The notes: generated by a model not told the origin, from the sequence alone. 64,000 nt of DNA from Paenibacillus sp. MBLB1832 (GCF_032271945.1 NZ_CP130319.1:265001-329000), one strand, 5' to 3'. Shown: positions 30,983-44,344, numbered from the stretch's first letter. A program made the numbers and translations.

Positions 30983-31034
30983 AAAAACCAGCCGATCCCC
31001 CTGCTCAGATGAGCAGGGGATCAGGCTGGTTTTT
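30983..31034. terminator. Bidirectional intrinsic terminator
   Basis: AAAAACCAGCC pairs exactly with GGCTGGTTTTT, with an inner perfect stem GATCCCCCTGCTC / GAGCAGGGGATC separated by a single unpaired A near 31023. A-run and T-run lie on both sides, so it serves the stalk gene (plus) and clpP (minus). Confidence 0.95.
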
Positions 31035-31042
31035 GTATAAGT

Positions 31043-31624
31043 TTAGACGCGCTCGATGACTTTATCGATGAGTCCGTATTCCATAGCTTCGTGTGCGCTC
31101 ATGAAGTTGTCGCGGTCTGTATCTTTCTCGATACGCTCGAATGTTTGACCTGTACGCTCCGCGAGGATCGTGTTCAGGTTGTCTCTCATTTTCAAAATGC
31201 GCTTCGCGCGAATTTCGATGTCTGAGGCTTGACCTTCTGCACCGCCTAGCGGCTGGTGAATCATCACTTCGCTGTTCGGCAGCGCGTAACGCTTGCCTTT
31301 GGCGCCAGCCGTGAGCAGGAATGCGCCCATCGAAGCGGCCATACCAACACAGATCGTGGATACGTCTGGTTTAATGAACTGCATCGTGTCGTAGATCGCC
31401 ATACCAGCCGTGATGGATCCGCCTGGGCTGTTGATGTATAGCGAGATATCTTTATCAGGATCTTGAGCGGCCAAGAAGAGTAACTGAGCAATGATGGAGT
31501 TCGCCACAACATCGTTGACACCTGTGCCTAGGAAAATAATGCGGTCCTTCAGCAAGCGAGAGTAGATGTCATATCCTCTTTCACCGCGCGCGTCCTGTTC
31601 GACGACCATAGGAATAAAACTCAT
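31043..31624 (-). CDS. clpP: ATP-dependent Clp protease proteolytic subunit
   Basis: A 193-residue serine protease that forms the 14-subunit chamber used with ClpX or ClpC. Catalytic Ser is in [11 protein letters not shown], His in [10 protein letters not shown], and Asp in [12 protein letters not shown]. Length is standard. The ATG is preceded by AAGGAGG. A promoter and a CtsR operator lie upstream. It degrades SsrA-tagged peptides, whose tag is encoded at 45173. Confidence 0.98.
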   Translation of the reverse strand: MSFIPMVVEQDARGERGYDIYSRLLKDRIIFLGTGVNDVVANSIIAQLLFLAAQDPDKDISLYINSPGGSITAGMAIYDTMQFIKPDVSTICVGMAASMGAFLLTAGAKGKRYALPNSEVMIHQPLGGAEGQASDIEIRAKRILKMRDNLNTILAERTGQTFERIEKDTDRDNFMSAHEAMEYGLIDKVIERV

Positions 31625-31675
31625 GAGAATGACCTCCTTGGGTTGGGTTACATACTATTTACAGTATCTACAAGT

Positions 31676-31704
31676 ATGATAACGAAAAAACGTCCGAAGG
31701 TCAA
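31676..31704 (-). promoter_or_regulatory. Sigma-A promoter of clpP
   Basis: Read on the minus strand: TTGACC (31704-31699), a 17-base spacer, TATCAT (31681-31676). The -35 lies inside the CtsR operator. Confidence 0.75.
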
Positions 31705-31715
31705 GAAAGGTCAAA
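31699..31715. promoter_or_regulatory. CtsR operator
   Basis: GGTCAAG-AAA-GGTCAAA matches the tandem heptad of CtsR sites (GGTCAAA spaced by 3 bases) with one change. It covers the clpP -35, so CtsR binding would block the promoter until heat or protein stress. Confidence 0.85.
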
Positions 31716-31722
31716 CTAAACG

Positions 31723-31750
31723 CAAAAAAAATCAGCTTCAGCGCTGATTC
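31723..31750 (-). terminator. Terminator after tRNA-Arg
   Basis: On the minus strand ATCAGC-loop-GCTGAT is followed by eight T. It isolates the tRNA from the clpP promoter. Confidence 0.75.
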
Positions 31751-31794
31751 GAGGTTTTTCATAACTGCGGTATTCGTTGTACGGTGTTGCTGGA

Positions 31795-31866
31795 CGCGCC
31801 CGAAAGGAATCGAACCTTTATCTCAGGCTTCGGAGGCCTACGTCATATCCATTGGACCACGGGCGC
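31795..31866 (-). tRNA. tRNA-Arg (CCG)
   Basis: A 72-base tRNA on the minus strand with acceptor GCGCCCG/CGGGCGC, anticodon CCG (complement at 31831-31833) and T-loop GGTTCGATTCC. CCA is not encoded. Confidence 0.95.
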
Positions 31867-31886
31867 ATAAAAGTGAAGCAAGGGTT

Positions 31887-31915
31887 ATTATAAGTCAGGT
31901 CCCCAGAAAAAGCAA
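31887..31915 (-). promoter_or_regulatory. Sigma-A promoter of tRNA-Arg
   Basis: On the minus strand TTGCTT (31915-31910), 17 bases, then a perfect TATAAT (31892-31887), about 20 bases before the tRNA 5' end. Confidence 0.75.
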
Positions 31916-31963
31916 GACAGAAAGCCCTTTCAGCCTAAATTGATGAAATTGTTTGAACAAATG

Positions 31964-31992
31964 TTGAATGTTGCACAGATTTTGGTTATAAT
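31964..31992 (+). promoter_or_regulatory. Sigma-A promoter of the cggR-glycolysis operon
   Basis: TTGAAT at 31964-31969, 17 bases, TATAAT at 31987-31992, upstream of the CggR operator and cggR. Confidence 0.8.
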
Positions 31993-32051
31993 AAGAAATG
32001 TAAATGCGAAACAAAATAAGTCAGATGCAAGGAACTTTTTTTTCACCCAGG

Positions 32052-32087
32052 TGGGACACAAAATGTATACCTGGGACACAAAACGTC
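32052..32087. promoter_or_regulatory. CggR operator, two direct repeats
   Basis: TGGGAC-N6-TGTA, 4 bases, TGGGAC-N6-CGTC. This is the same architecture as the Bacillus CggR operator (CGGGAC-N6-TGTC twice with N4). Both N6 are ACAAAA. It lies between the promoter and cggR, so CggR would block elongation or initiation and release on fructose-1,6-bisphosphate. Confidence 0.92.
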
Positions 32088-32120
32088 CTACGATGGATCA
32101 GGAGCGAAAGTAATCGTCCT

Positions 32121-33143
32121 ATGAGAGAGATTCTTGATATTCAGAAACAGCTCATGCCTGATCTTATGGACATCATGAAGAAACGCTACTCGATTCTGCA
32201 GCACATTTTAGTTTCCGGTGTCGTGGGCAGGCGGACGTTAGCGTCCTCACTCGATATGACAGAGCGCGTACTCCGTGGCGAAGTGGACTTCTTGAAGGAG
32301 CTAGGACTGTTGGAGTCCGATGCGACAGGTATGAAGCTTAGCGAGTCTGGCCATCAATTGCTAGAGGATATGCAGCCGATCATTAAGATGGCGTTTGGAC
32401 TCACCGATTTGGAAGACAGTGTGGCAAAGGCTTTTCATTTATCGCAGGTGATTATTGTTCCTGGCGACGCGGACTCCTCAATCTTTACGAAGAAAGAGCT
32501 TGGGCGCGCAGGTGCGGCTGCTCTACGTAAGTATGTAGCCAAAGATGATATCATCGCGGTAACAGGCGGCTCGACGATGGCGCAGATTGCGAACCATTTG
32601 GTTCTCTCCTCTTCGATGAAAGGCAGTATGTTCGTACCTGCACGCGGTGGACTTGGTGAAAGCGTGGATATGCAAGCGAACACGATTGCCTCCATTATGG
32701 CGAAGAAAACAGGCGGTAAGTATCGACTGCTGCATGTGCCAGATCATCTTGGGGAAGAAGCGTATCAATCCCTCATTCAGGATTCGCAGATTCAGGAAGT
32801 TGTGGGCGCGGTGCGCAGTTGTCGCATTGTTGTGCATGGTATCGGAGATGCTATGGTCATGGCACGAAGACGTAAAGTCGATCCAGAGACTACGGACAGT
32901 CTGAGAGCGGAAGGTGCACTGGCGGAAGCGCTCGGATACTATTTTGACCGCCAAGGGAATGTGGTTCACAAGATGCCGACAGTTGGACTGCGGCTAGAGG
33001 ATCTGCAGCGGGTGGAGGTTGTGATTGGTGTTGCAGGCGGTAAGAGCAAGGGCGAGGCAATTGCGTCAGTTCTCAGACATGGGCAGGAAGACGTGCTGGT
33101 AACCGACGAAGCGGCAGCTTTGGAAATTATGAAGCATGTTTAG
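32121..33143 (+). CDS. cggR: Central glycolytic genes regulator CggR (SorC family)
   Basis: A 340-residue repressor. The N-terminal HTH is at about residues 30-70 (GRRTLASSLDMTERVLRGEV), followed by a sugar-phosphate-binding SorC domain (AVTGGSTMAQIA, PARGGLGESVDMQANTI, VVHGIGDA, GVAGGKSKGEAI). It binds the operator at 32052-32087 and senses fructose-1,6-bisphosphate. I chose ATG 32121 (MREILDIQKQL) because it aligns with Bacillus CggR and earlier starts would translate the operator; the nearest AGGAG is 16 bases away, an unusually long spacing. First gene of the operon with gap. Confidence 0.94.
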   Translation: MREILDIQKQLMPDLMDIMKKRYSILQHILVSGVVGRRTLASSLDMTERVLRGEVDFLKELGLLESDATGMKLSESGHQLLEDMQPIIKMAFGLTDLEDSVAKAFHLSQVIIVPGDADSSIFTKKELGRAGAAALRKYVAKDDIIAVTGGSTMAQIANHLVLSSSMKGSMFVPARGGLGESVDMQANTIASIMAKKTGGKYRLLHVPDHLGEEAYQSLIQDSQIQEVVGAVRSCRIVVHGIGDAMVMARRRKVDPETTDSLRAEGALAEALGYYFDRQGNVVHKMPTVGLRLEDLQRVEVVIGVAGGKSKGEAIASVLRHGQEDVLVTDEAAALEIMKHV

Positions 33144-33215
33144 CTAGTAAGATGACATCATAACGTATGCCTTATCTGGCTGCGTTTTGAAATATAATTA
33201 TTCATGTAATCTTAG

Positions 33216-34235
<1,020 letters not shown>

Positions 34236-34297
34236 TTTCATAATCATCCAAGATAAACGAATCCTTCGTCCATTACGGACGAGAGCGTTTATCCAGG

Positions 34298-34333
34298 TTG
34301 AATGAAGGATAAGTAGTATTCCTTCATTCAACT
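34298..34333 (+). other. Hairpin 1 in the gap-pgk spacer
   Basis: GTTGAATGAAGGA and TCCTTCATTCAAC form a perfect 13-bp stem with a 10-base loop. No T-run follows, so it is more likely a processing or stability element, or a partial terminator, than a full terminator. Confidence 0.6.
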
Positions 34334-34341
34334 GAAAAACC

Positions 34342-34377
34342 ACATGAAGGGGAGAAGCGATTCTCCTCTTTATGTGC
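34342..34377 (+). other. Hairpin 2 in the gap-pgk spacer
   Basis: CACAT plus GGGGAGAA pair with TTCTCCTC plus ATGTG around GCGA (small internal mismatches). It lies 8 bases after hairpin 1, and 60 bases before pgk. Confidence 0.55.
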
Positions 34378-34437
34378 GATTTACCCATATGAGAGATAGG
34401 CTGGAAGATACCCATACCCGTTCAGGAGGCTTTTAAG

Positions 34438-35619
34438 ATGAATAAGAAAAGTGTTCGCGATGTTGAAGTAGCTGGGAAAAGAGTATTTGTTCGTGTTGAT
34501 TTCAACGTTCCTGTAGAAAATGGTCAAATTACTGACGATACACGTATCAGAGAAACACTGCCAACGATTAAGTACTTAGTCGAGCAAGGCGCTAAAGTCA
34601 TTCTTGCTGCCCATTTTGGTCGTCCTAACGGACAAGTGGTTGAAGAACTTCGTTTGATACCAGTTGCAGCTAGATTAGCTGAATTGCTTGGTCAAAACGT
34701 GGTCAAAGCGGATGTATCCGTAGGCGAAATCGTGAAAGCACAAGTCGATGCGCTTGAAAATGGTGACGTTCTCTTGCTTGAAAACGTTCGTTTCAACGAA
34801 GGTGAAGAGAAGAACGATCCCCAATTGGCGAAAGCTTTCGCTGAACTGGCTGACTTGTTCGTGAACGATGCTTTCGGTGCTGCTCACCGTGCACATGCTT
34901 CGACGGCAGGAATAGCAGCTTATATTCCAGCTGTTTCCGGTCTTTTGATGGAGAAAGAGCTTGAAGTTCTAGGCAAAGCGCTGAACAACCCAGAGCGTCC
35001 TTTCACAGCCATCGTGGGCGGATCCAAAGTAAAAGATAAAATTGCTGTCATTGAGAACCTCCTGAACATTGCAGATAACGTCCTTATCGGTGGCGGTCTG
35101 TCCTATACATTCTTGAAAGCACAAGGCTATGAAATCGGTAAATCACTTCTTGATAATTCGAAGCTTGATTTGGCGCTTAGCTTTATCGCGAAAGCAAAAG
35201 AAAAAGGCGTGAACTTCCTGCTTCCAGTGGATATCGTGGTTGCGGATAAATTCGGTGGGGATGCGAACGTTCAAATCGTTGATATCGACAGCATTCCTGC
35301 AGATTGGGAAGGCATTGACATCGGACCGAAAACGCGTGAGCTTTATGCAGACGTGATCGCGAAGTCCAAACTAGTTGTTTGGAACGGACCGATGGGCGTA
35401 TTCGAAATCGAGCCATTCTCCCACGGTACGCGTGCGGTTGCAGAAGCTTGTGCGAAAACAGAAGGCTACACAGTTATCGGCGGTGGCGATTCCGCTGCAG
35501 CTACAGAGAAATTCCACTTGGCTGAGCAAATGAACCATATGTCCACAGGCGGCGGCGCTTCCTTGGAGTTTATGGAAGGTAAAGCATTGCCAGGTGTAGT
35601 CGCATTGAACGATAAATAA
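34438..35619 (+). CDS. pgk: Phosphoglycerate kinase
   Basis: A 393-residue enzyme that makes ATP from 1,3-bisphosphoglycerate. N-terminal [46 protein letters not shown], and the C-terminal nucleotide loop [14 protein letters not shown] are present. Shine-Dalgarno CAGGAGG. Second catalytic gene of the operon. Confidence 0.98.
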   Translation: MNKKSVRDVEVAGKRVFVRVDFNVPVENGQITDDTRIRETLPTIKYLVEQGAKVILAAHFGRPNGQVVEELRLIPVAARLAELLGQNVVKADVSVGEIVKAQVDALENGDVLLLENVRFNEGEEKNDPQLAKAFAELADLFVNDAFGAAHRAHASTAGIAAYIPAVSGLLMEKELEVLGKALNNPERPFTAIVGGSKVKDKIAVIENLLNIADNVLIGGGLSYTFLKAQGYEIGKSLLDNSKLDLALSFIAKAKEKGVNFLLPVDIVVADKFGGDANVQIVDIDSIPADWEGIDIGPKTRELYADVIAKSKLVVWNGPMGVFEIEPFSHGTRAVAEACAKTEGYTVIGGGDSAAATEKFHLAEQMNHMSTGGGASLEFMEGKALPGVVALNDK

Positions 35620-35651
35620 GACATTATTTTTCTATAAAAAGGAGTCTCTAA

Positions 35652-36407
<756 letters not shown>

Positions 36408-36408
36408 C

Positions 36409-39275
<2,867 letters not shown>

Positions 39276-39297
39276 TTTCTAACGTATGTAATAAAGG

Positions 39298-39325
39298 CGG
39301 GCAGGTGCTTACACCTGCCCGTTTT
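39298..39325 (+). terminator. Intrinsic terminator of the glycolytic operon
   Basis: CGGGCAGGTG-CTTA-CACCTGCCCG, a perfect 10-bp stem, followed by TTTT. Confidence 0.92.
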
Positions 39326-39372
39326 GGCGTATACTGGGAGTGAAGTCGTGCGATGCAAGGGAGGTCATGTTT

Positions 39373-40083
39373 TTGAGCAACTGGGTGAAAACGATTCTAT
39401 TTCTGATAGGTTCCGCAGTGCTCACGCACTGGATCCCGACAGCGTTCTTCCGAAACTTGGACACGATGGTGCATGAGTTCGGGCATGCGGTGGTCACACT
39501 AGCATTGTCAGGAAAAGTCATGTACATTGAGCTGTACAGAGATCAAAGCGGTGTGACATTGTCCACGATGACGAAGTCATGGGCGATTATCCCTGTATCG
39601 CTTGCTGGCTATATGACGGCATCTATGTTTGCATGGTTCCTGTTTTCAGCCTATGCAAAAGGCAAGCAACGGCTGGGCTTACAGGTGACGGCGATCCTGT
39701 CCATTCTGTCTCTCGTCCTATTCGTACGCAACGGCTATGGCATAATGTTCTTGGTCGGTTTCATCGTGATCACGGTAGTCGTATTGGCGCTGACGCCGAA
39801 ATGGCTGCGTGACTTCTACTATCTGCTGCTCGCGTTCCTCTGCTTGGAGGAGTCAGTGTTTGGACCCATTTCCTTAGTGCTATACGCGGCGCAAAATAGT
39901 GGAAAAGCAGGTGACGCCACCAATCTGGCGAATCACACAGGGGTTCCAGCGATCGTGTGGGCGATCGGCTTTACATTGTTTGCCCTCTGGTGTGCAAAGC
40001 AAGCGGTGAGTGCTTTTCTGGGGCGCAATAAAGGTGCGGCGAGGCGGAGCAGACCTGCAGCAGTATCGTCGTATCGGGAGTAA
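39373..40083 (+). CDS. M50-like membrane protein with HEFGH motif
   Basis: A 236-residue protein with about six hydrophobic segments and a metalloprotease-type HEFGH (in DTMVHEFGHAVVTLALSG) near the N-terminus. It resembles the M50B-like (site-2-protease-like) family of Bacilli, whose proteolysis is not established. The NPDG-type second motif of classical site-2 proteases is not evident. I prefer TTG 39373 (MSNWVKTILF), 8 bases after GGGAGG; ATG 39367 is only 2 bases from it. The C-terminus is basic (RNKGAARRSRP). It stands alone between eno and secG. Confidence 0.8.
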   Translation: MSNWVKTILFLIGSAVLTHWIPTAFFRNLDTMVHEFGHAVVTLALSGKVMYIELYRDQSGVTLSTMTKSWAIIPVSLAGYMTASMFAWFLFSAYAKGKQRLGLQVTAILSILSLVLFVRNGYGIMFLVGFIVITVVVLALTPKWLRDFYYLLLAFLCLEESVFGPISLVLYAAQNSGKAGDATNLANHTGVPAIVWAIGFTLFALWCAKQAVSAFLGRNKGAARRSRPAAVSSYRE

Positions 40084-40085
40084 CC

Positions 40086-40114
40086 TTGTATTTGTGGACG
40101 AACTGTGATAGAAT
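40086..40114 (+). promoter_or_regulatory. Sigma-A promoter of secG
   Basis: TTGTAT at 40086-40091, 17 bases, TAGAAT at 40109-40114, 48 bases before the ATG. Confidence 0.65.
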
Positions 40115-40162
40115 ACTCATGCTAGTTGTATAAGGCAAAGTATAGGCAATTGGGGTGCTAAT

Positions 40163-40399
40163 ATGTTAATTTTTATGAAAATTTTGTTAATCATAGCTTC
40201 TGTTGGATTGATCGCGATTGTCCTTCTACAAAAAGGAAAAAGTGCAGGCTTGTCCGGTGCCATTTCCGGTGGCGCTGAGCATTTATTTGGCAAGCAAAAA
40301 GCACGTGGTTTAGAACTATTGTTGTCTCGTACTACAATGGGGCTTGCTGCTGCATTTTTCATTCTTTCCATTGTCGTAGCCTACGTAGTGAAAGCTTAA
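40163..40399 (+). CDS. secG: Preprotein translocase subunit SecG
   Basis: A 78-residue membrane protein with two hydrophobic helices ([17 protein letters not shown] and the C-terminal [17 protein letters not shown]) joined by the conserved glycine-rich loop [15 protein letters not shown]. It is the accessory subunit of SecYEG. Order secG-esterase-rnr-smpB-ssrA is conserved in Bacilli. Confidence 0.97.
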   Translation: MLIFMKILLIIASVGLIAIVLLQKGKSAGLSGAISGGAEHLFGKQKARGLELLLSRTTMGLAAAFFILSIVVAYVVKA

Positions 40400-40415
40400 C
40401 ACACATAAAACGATT

Positions 40416-40447
40416 ACAGCAGGGGAACTATACTCCTGCTGTTTTTT
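40416..40447 (+). terminator. Intrinsic terminator after secG
   Basis: ACAGCAGG pairs with CCTGCTGT across an 11-base loop, then a T-run. Confidence 0.8.
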
Positions 40448-40474
40448 CATTTTTTGCGTATGCAGGAGAAAGGA

Positions 40475-41278
40475 ATGGGCCTCATCGAAGATCGTATTTA
40501 TAAGTCGACAGAGCCTTTCTATTGGAGGGGGCATGGCGATAACCAAGAGACTGGCATCCTGATGATTCACGGTTTTACAGGATCTCCTTCGGAATTTCGA
40601 CGAATCGGCTACACCTTGCGTGAGGAAGGGTACACCATTCAAGCGGTTCGATTACCAGGACATGGCACTTCGCCGGAAGATATGAGACGGACTGGATGGA
40701 CGGATTGGTATGGGCATGTGCTGGAGAGCTACGATCAGCTTGCAGCGAACTGCAAGCGCGTGGTGATAATGGGACACTCCATGGGCGGTTTACTCGCCTT
40801 GAAGCTGGCGGGAGAGCGCGCTGCGGCGGGCGTCATATCGCTGGCTACTCCTATATTCCTGCATTCCAGGAAATCGGCGTGGGCAGTGATATTGCAATAT
40901 TTTATACCTTACATAGCGAAGAAACCCAAGAAAATCTCCACCTTACTAGATGAGTCATGTGCTTATACCAAAACGCCGATTCGCTGTGTCGTCAGCTTAA
41001 GAAAGCTGATGAAGCAAGTCAAAAAGGCGCTTAATCGTGTAGAAGCCCCGATTTGGATCGGACAAGGGAATAAGGATGGGGTCGTCCATCCTAGCTCCGC
41101 AGCGTTTTTGCAGGACAAGGTGAAATCGCGGGTGTCGGAGCTGCAATTTTATAAGGAATCGACGCATGGGTTGCTGTTGGATCAGGAGCGGGAGCGCATA
41201 TATGCGGATATTTCGGCGTTTATCCTTTCGCTGCAAGTGGCATACTATGGAGCAAGGGAATTAGGAACGGCGGACTAG
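40475..41278 (+). CDS. Carboxylesterase / alpha-beta hydrolase (Est30-like)
   Basis: A 267-residue alpha/beta hydrolase close to the Geobacillus Est30 family. Oxyanion MIHGFTGSPSEF, nucleophile Ser in IMGHSMGGLL, acid Asp in GQGNKDGVVH and catalytic His in KESTHGLLLDQER complete the triad. The natural substrate is unknown; the family hydrolyses short-chain esters. The start at 40475 is chosen for AGGAG six bases upstream over the in-frame TTG 40454. It lies in the conserved secG-rnr context. Confidence 0.9.
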   Translation: MGLIEDRIYKSTEPFYWRGHGDNQETGILMIHGFTGSPSEFRRIGYTLREEGYTIQAVRLPGHGTSPEDMRRTGWTDWYGHVLESYDQLAANCKRVVIMGHSMGGLLALKLAGERAAAGVISLATPIFLHSRKSAWAVILQYFIPYIAKKPKKISTLLDESCAYTKTPIRCVVSLRKLMKQVKKALNRVEAPIWIGQGNKDGVVHPSSAAFLQDKVKSRVSELQFYKESTHGLLLDQERERIYADISAFILSLQVAYYGARELGTAD

Positions 41279-41305
41279 AACAACAACAAGAAGGTGAATA
41301 GTAGC

Positions 41306-44300
41306 ATGATCAAAGAAAATGAAATTATTAGTTTGATGCAGGAACAATCGTATAAACCGATGTCCTATAAAGAGTTGGAGAAGCATTTTGGCATTGGCAG
41401 TGCGAATGAGTTTAAAGATTTTATTAAAATGTTAAATGCGTTAGAAGAAAGCGGCCAAATTGTGCGAAATGCAAGTGACCGTTATGGCGTTCCAGAGCGG
41501 ATGAATCTCGTGCGCGGGCGGTTGCAGGCTCATGCCAAGGGGTTTGCCTTTTTAATCCCTGAAGATCGGGAGCATCCCGATGTGTACATCAACGCGCATG
41601 ACCTGAACACGGCGATGAATGGGGATATCGTTTTCGTCAAAGTTACCTCGCGCAGCCAAGGCGGCGGGCGTCTGGAAGGCGAAGTTGTGCGGATTATTAC
41701 GCGGGCGAACACGCAGATTGTTGGTGTGTTTCAAAGTCAGGAAACATATGCTTTCGTGATTGCGGATGATAAGCGGATGACGCGGGACATTTTCATTCCG
41801 CAGCATGCGTTCATGGGAGCCGTATCTGGGCAAAAGGTCGTCGTGAAAATCGTGAACTATCCAGAGGGGCGTTCCGCTGCTGAAGGCGAAGTCATCGAGA
41901 TTCTCGGTCATAAAGATGATCCAGGTGTGGATATTTTGGCTATCGTGCGCAAGCATCAGCTGCCAGAAACGTTTCAGCCTGAAGTGCTAGCGGAAGCAGA
42001 TGCCGCGCCAGATGCGATTACGGAAGAGGAAATTATTAGCCAAGGGCGTCGTGATTTGCGCGCTAAGACGATTGTGACCATTGATGGCGAAGATGCCAAG
42101 GATTTGGACGACGCGGTCAATGTGGAGTTATTGGAAAATGGGAACGTCCGACTGGGTGTCCACATCGCCGATGTTAGTTATTATGTGCGCGAAGGTACAG
42201 CGCTGGATATTGAAGCATACAACCGCGGTTGTTCAGTGTATTTGACCGATCGCGTCATTCCGATGCTGCCGCATCGTTTGTCGAATGGAATATGTTCATT
42301 GAATCCGCGTGTCGATCGTTTGACGATGTCCTGTGAGATGGAGTTCGACCAGGATTTGAAGGTCGTGAAACATGATATTTTCACCAGTGTGATCAGAACG
42401 AGCGAACGTATGACTTACACGAATGTGCGCAAGCTGCTGACTGGTGAAGCAGAGCCCGAAATCGTTGAAAAGTATGCGTATTTGATGGAAGATTTCAAAC
42501 GCATGGAAGAGCTGGCTGCTCGCTTGCGTTCCAGACGGATGAAGCGTGGAGCGATTGATTTCGATTTTGAGGAATCCAAGATTTTGGTGGATGCAGAAGG
42601 CAAGCCTACGGATATTGTGAAAAGAGAGCGTTCCGTCGCAGAAATGATGATTGAGGAATTCATGTTGGCCGCAAATGAGACGGTTGCGGAGCATTTCACA
42701 TGGTTGAAAGTGCCTTTTTTGTACCGTGTGCATGAGGACCCTGATGCTGAAAAGTTGATGCATTTCATGGAGTTTGTGACGTCATTCGGATATACGATGC
42801 GCGGGGGCAAAGGCGGTGCTATTCATGCTCGCTCACTGCAAGCATTGCTGGAGGACATTAAGGATACACCAGAGGAAACGGTCATCAGTAAAGTGATGCT
42901 GCGTTCCATGAAACAGGCCAAGTATGATGCGCAGAGCTTGGGGCATTTCGGGTTGGCGGCGGAATTCTATTCCCACTTTACGTCTCCGATTCGTCGTTAT
43001 CCAGACTTAGTTATTCATCGTGTGATTCGTGAGGTGCTCGAGAATGGCGGCACCTTGCCGGATCAGCGTCATGAGTATTTGGCTTCGCGTATGAACGATA
43101 TTGCGCAGCAATCTTCAGAGCGGGAGCGCATTGCGGTTGATGCCGAGCGCGAGACGGAAGCGCTGAAGAAAGCACAGTACATGATGGATAAAGTCGGCGA
43201 AGAGTTCGAAGGCATTATTTCGAGCGTAACGGGCTTTGGTATGTTTATTGAGCTCGACAACACCGTTGAGGGTCTCATTCGGTTGAGTGATTTGACGGAT
43301 GATTTCTATAATCATCACGAGCGGCAGCATGCCTTGATTGGCGAGCGTACCTCCAAGATTTATCGCCTTGGCGATAGCATTACCGTGCGTGTGGCACGTG
43401 TGAATATGGATGAGCATACGATCGATTTCGAATTGCTCGATATGAAGCCTCGCAAAGAGGGCGGATTCAGCCGCGGCGGCGGTGGCGGCAAGTTCAAAGG
43501 TGCTGGGGGATTCAAAGGCTTCCGCGGGAAGCCTGGTGCTGGAGGAAAAGATAAGGGCGGATCTGATAGAGGTAAGGGTAGATCGGATGGAAGACCTGAG
43601 AAGGGTAAAGGCGGGTACAAAGGTAAAGGTGGCTTTGCGAAGGCGCAGCCAGGCGAGCAAGTGCAGGGTCAAGAGCGCGGAAATGCGGGTCAAGGACGAA
43701 GAGATGGCGATGCAGGTCAAGAGCGAAATGATGGGCGTACAGGTCAAGGGCGAAAAGATGGTAGTGCAGGTCAAGAGCGAAGCAATGGCAGTGCAGGTCA
43801 AGAGCGAAGCAATGATAATGGCAATAGAGGTAAAAAGCGCAGCCGCAATGAGATGTTTGCTGCGCAGCGCATTGAAAATGCGGCGCGCGCACGTGGTGAG
43901 GGCGCCGCGGTAGGCTCCGAGCAGGGGCAAGGCTCTGCCGATGGAGCGGCGCGCTCGCGTCGTAGAGCTGGCAGCGGGGCGGATGGCACCAATGCTGGGG
44001 AGAGCGGCGCACGCGGCGGGAAGGCACGGCGTGGCAAGGGCGGCAGCACGCCGTGGAGCGAGAATCGCGGCAAAGGCGGGAAGCGCGGCGGTGAGAAGGT
44101 GGCGCCGCGCATCGGTGAAGGCGGAAGCCTCAGCCAGCGGCTGGCTTCCGTTGGGGCCGGCCGCACGGGCAGCGGCCGCGAGGGTTCGCTTGGGGGCGAA
44201 GCCCAAGCGGGCGGTGGCGGTGGCGCTGCTGCAGAGCGCAGCGGCATGGATTGGGCGAGCGGCGTGAACGCGCTCGCCAAGGGTGGCCGGCGCCGGAGCG

Positions 44301-44335
44301 ACGACGGCGATGGAAGCAAGAAGCGGCGGAGATAG
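41306..44335 (+). CDS. rnr: Ribonuclease R with a very long Gly/Arg/Lys-rich tail
   Basis: A 1,009-residue 3'-5' exoribonuclease; Bacillus RNase R has about 780. Residues 1-70 are a winged helix, then cold-shock OB folds, the RNB catalytic domain (TIDGEDAKDLDDAV with catalytic Asp residues, FTSPIRRYPDLVIHR) and an S1 domain ending near residue 712. The remaining 295 residues are low complexity and basic: GGGGKFKG-type stretches, six degenerate 9-residue repeats of the GQERSNGSA kind, then alanine/arginine/glycine-rich sequence with a GC-rich codon pattern. It acts in RNA quality control, including tmRNA-related decay. Start from AAGGTG nine bases before ATG 41306. Confidence 0.95.
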   Translation: MIKENEIISLMQEQSYKPMSYKELEKHFGIGSANEFKDFIKMLNALEESGQIVRNASDRYGVPERMNLVRGRLQAHAKGFAFLIPEDREHPDVYINAHDLNTAMNGDIVFVKVTSRSQGGGRLEGEVVRIITRANTQIVGVFQSQETYAFVIADDKRMTRDIFIPQHAFMGAVSGQKVVVKIVNYPEGRSAAEGEVIEILGHKDDPGVDILAIVRKHQLPETFQPEVLAEADAAPDAITEEEIISQGRRDLRAKTIVTIDGEDAKDLDDAVNVELLENGNVRLGVHIADVSYYVREGTALDIEAYNRGCSVYLTDRVIPMLPHRLSNGICSLNPRVDRLTMSCEMEFDQDLKVVKHDIFTSVIRTSERMTYTNVRKLLTGEAEPEIVEKYAYLMEDFKRMEELAARLRSRRMKRGAIDFDFEESKILVDAEGKPTDIVKRERSVAEMMIEEFMLAANETVAEHFTWLKVPFLYRVHEDPDAEKLMHFMEFVTSFGYTMRGGKGGAIHARSLQALLEDIKDTPEETVISKVMLRSMKQAKYDAQSLGHFGLAAEFYSHFTSPIRRYPDLVIHRVIREVLENGGTLPDQRHEYLASRMNDIAQQSSERERIAVDAERETEALKKAQYMMDKVGEEFEGIISSVTGFGMFIELDNTVEGLIRLSDLTDDFYNHHERQHALIGERTSKIYRLGDSITVRVARVNMDEHTIDFELLDMKPRKEGGFSRGGGGGKFKGAGGFKGFRGKPGAGGKDKGGSDRGKGRSDGRPEKGKGGYKGKGGFAKAQPGEQVQGQERGNAGQGRRDGDAGQERNDGRTGQGRKDGSAGQERSNGSAGQERSNDNGNRGKKRSRNEMFAAQRIENAARARGEGAAVGSEQGQGSADGAARSRRRAGSGADGTNAGESGARGGKARRGKGGSTPWSENRGKGGKRGGEKVAPRIGEGGSLSQRLASVGAGRTGSGREGSLGGEAQAGGGGGAAAERSGMDWASGVNALAKGGRRRSDDGDGSKKRRR
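43659..43830 (+). repeat. 27-bp degenerate tandem repeat inside rnr
   Basis: Coding repeat of nine residues, consensus GQ(E/G)R(x)(x)G(x)A, about six copies. The last two copies share the first 22 bases or so (GCAGGTCAAGAGCGAAGCAA). In-frame expansion or contraction is likely. Confidence 0.75.
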
Positions 44336-44344
44336 CGCCGGTTC

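Noticed and set aside
43659..43830. CRISPR array
   Set aside because: The repeats are 27-bp, contiguous, in frame and degenerate, without spacers, and lie inside a coding region.
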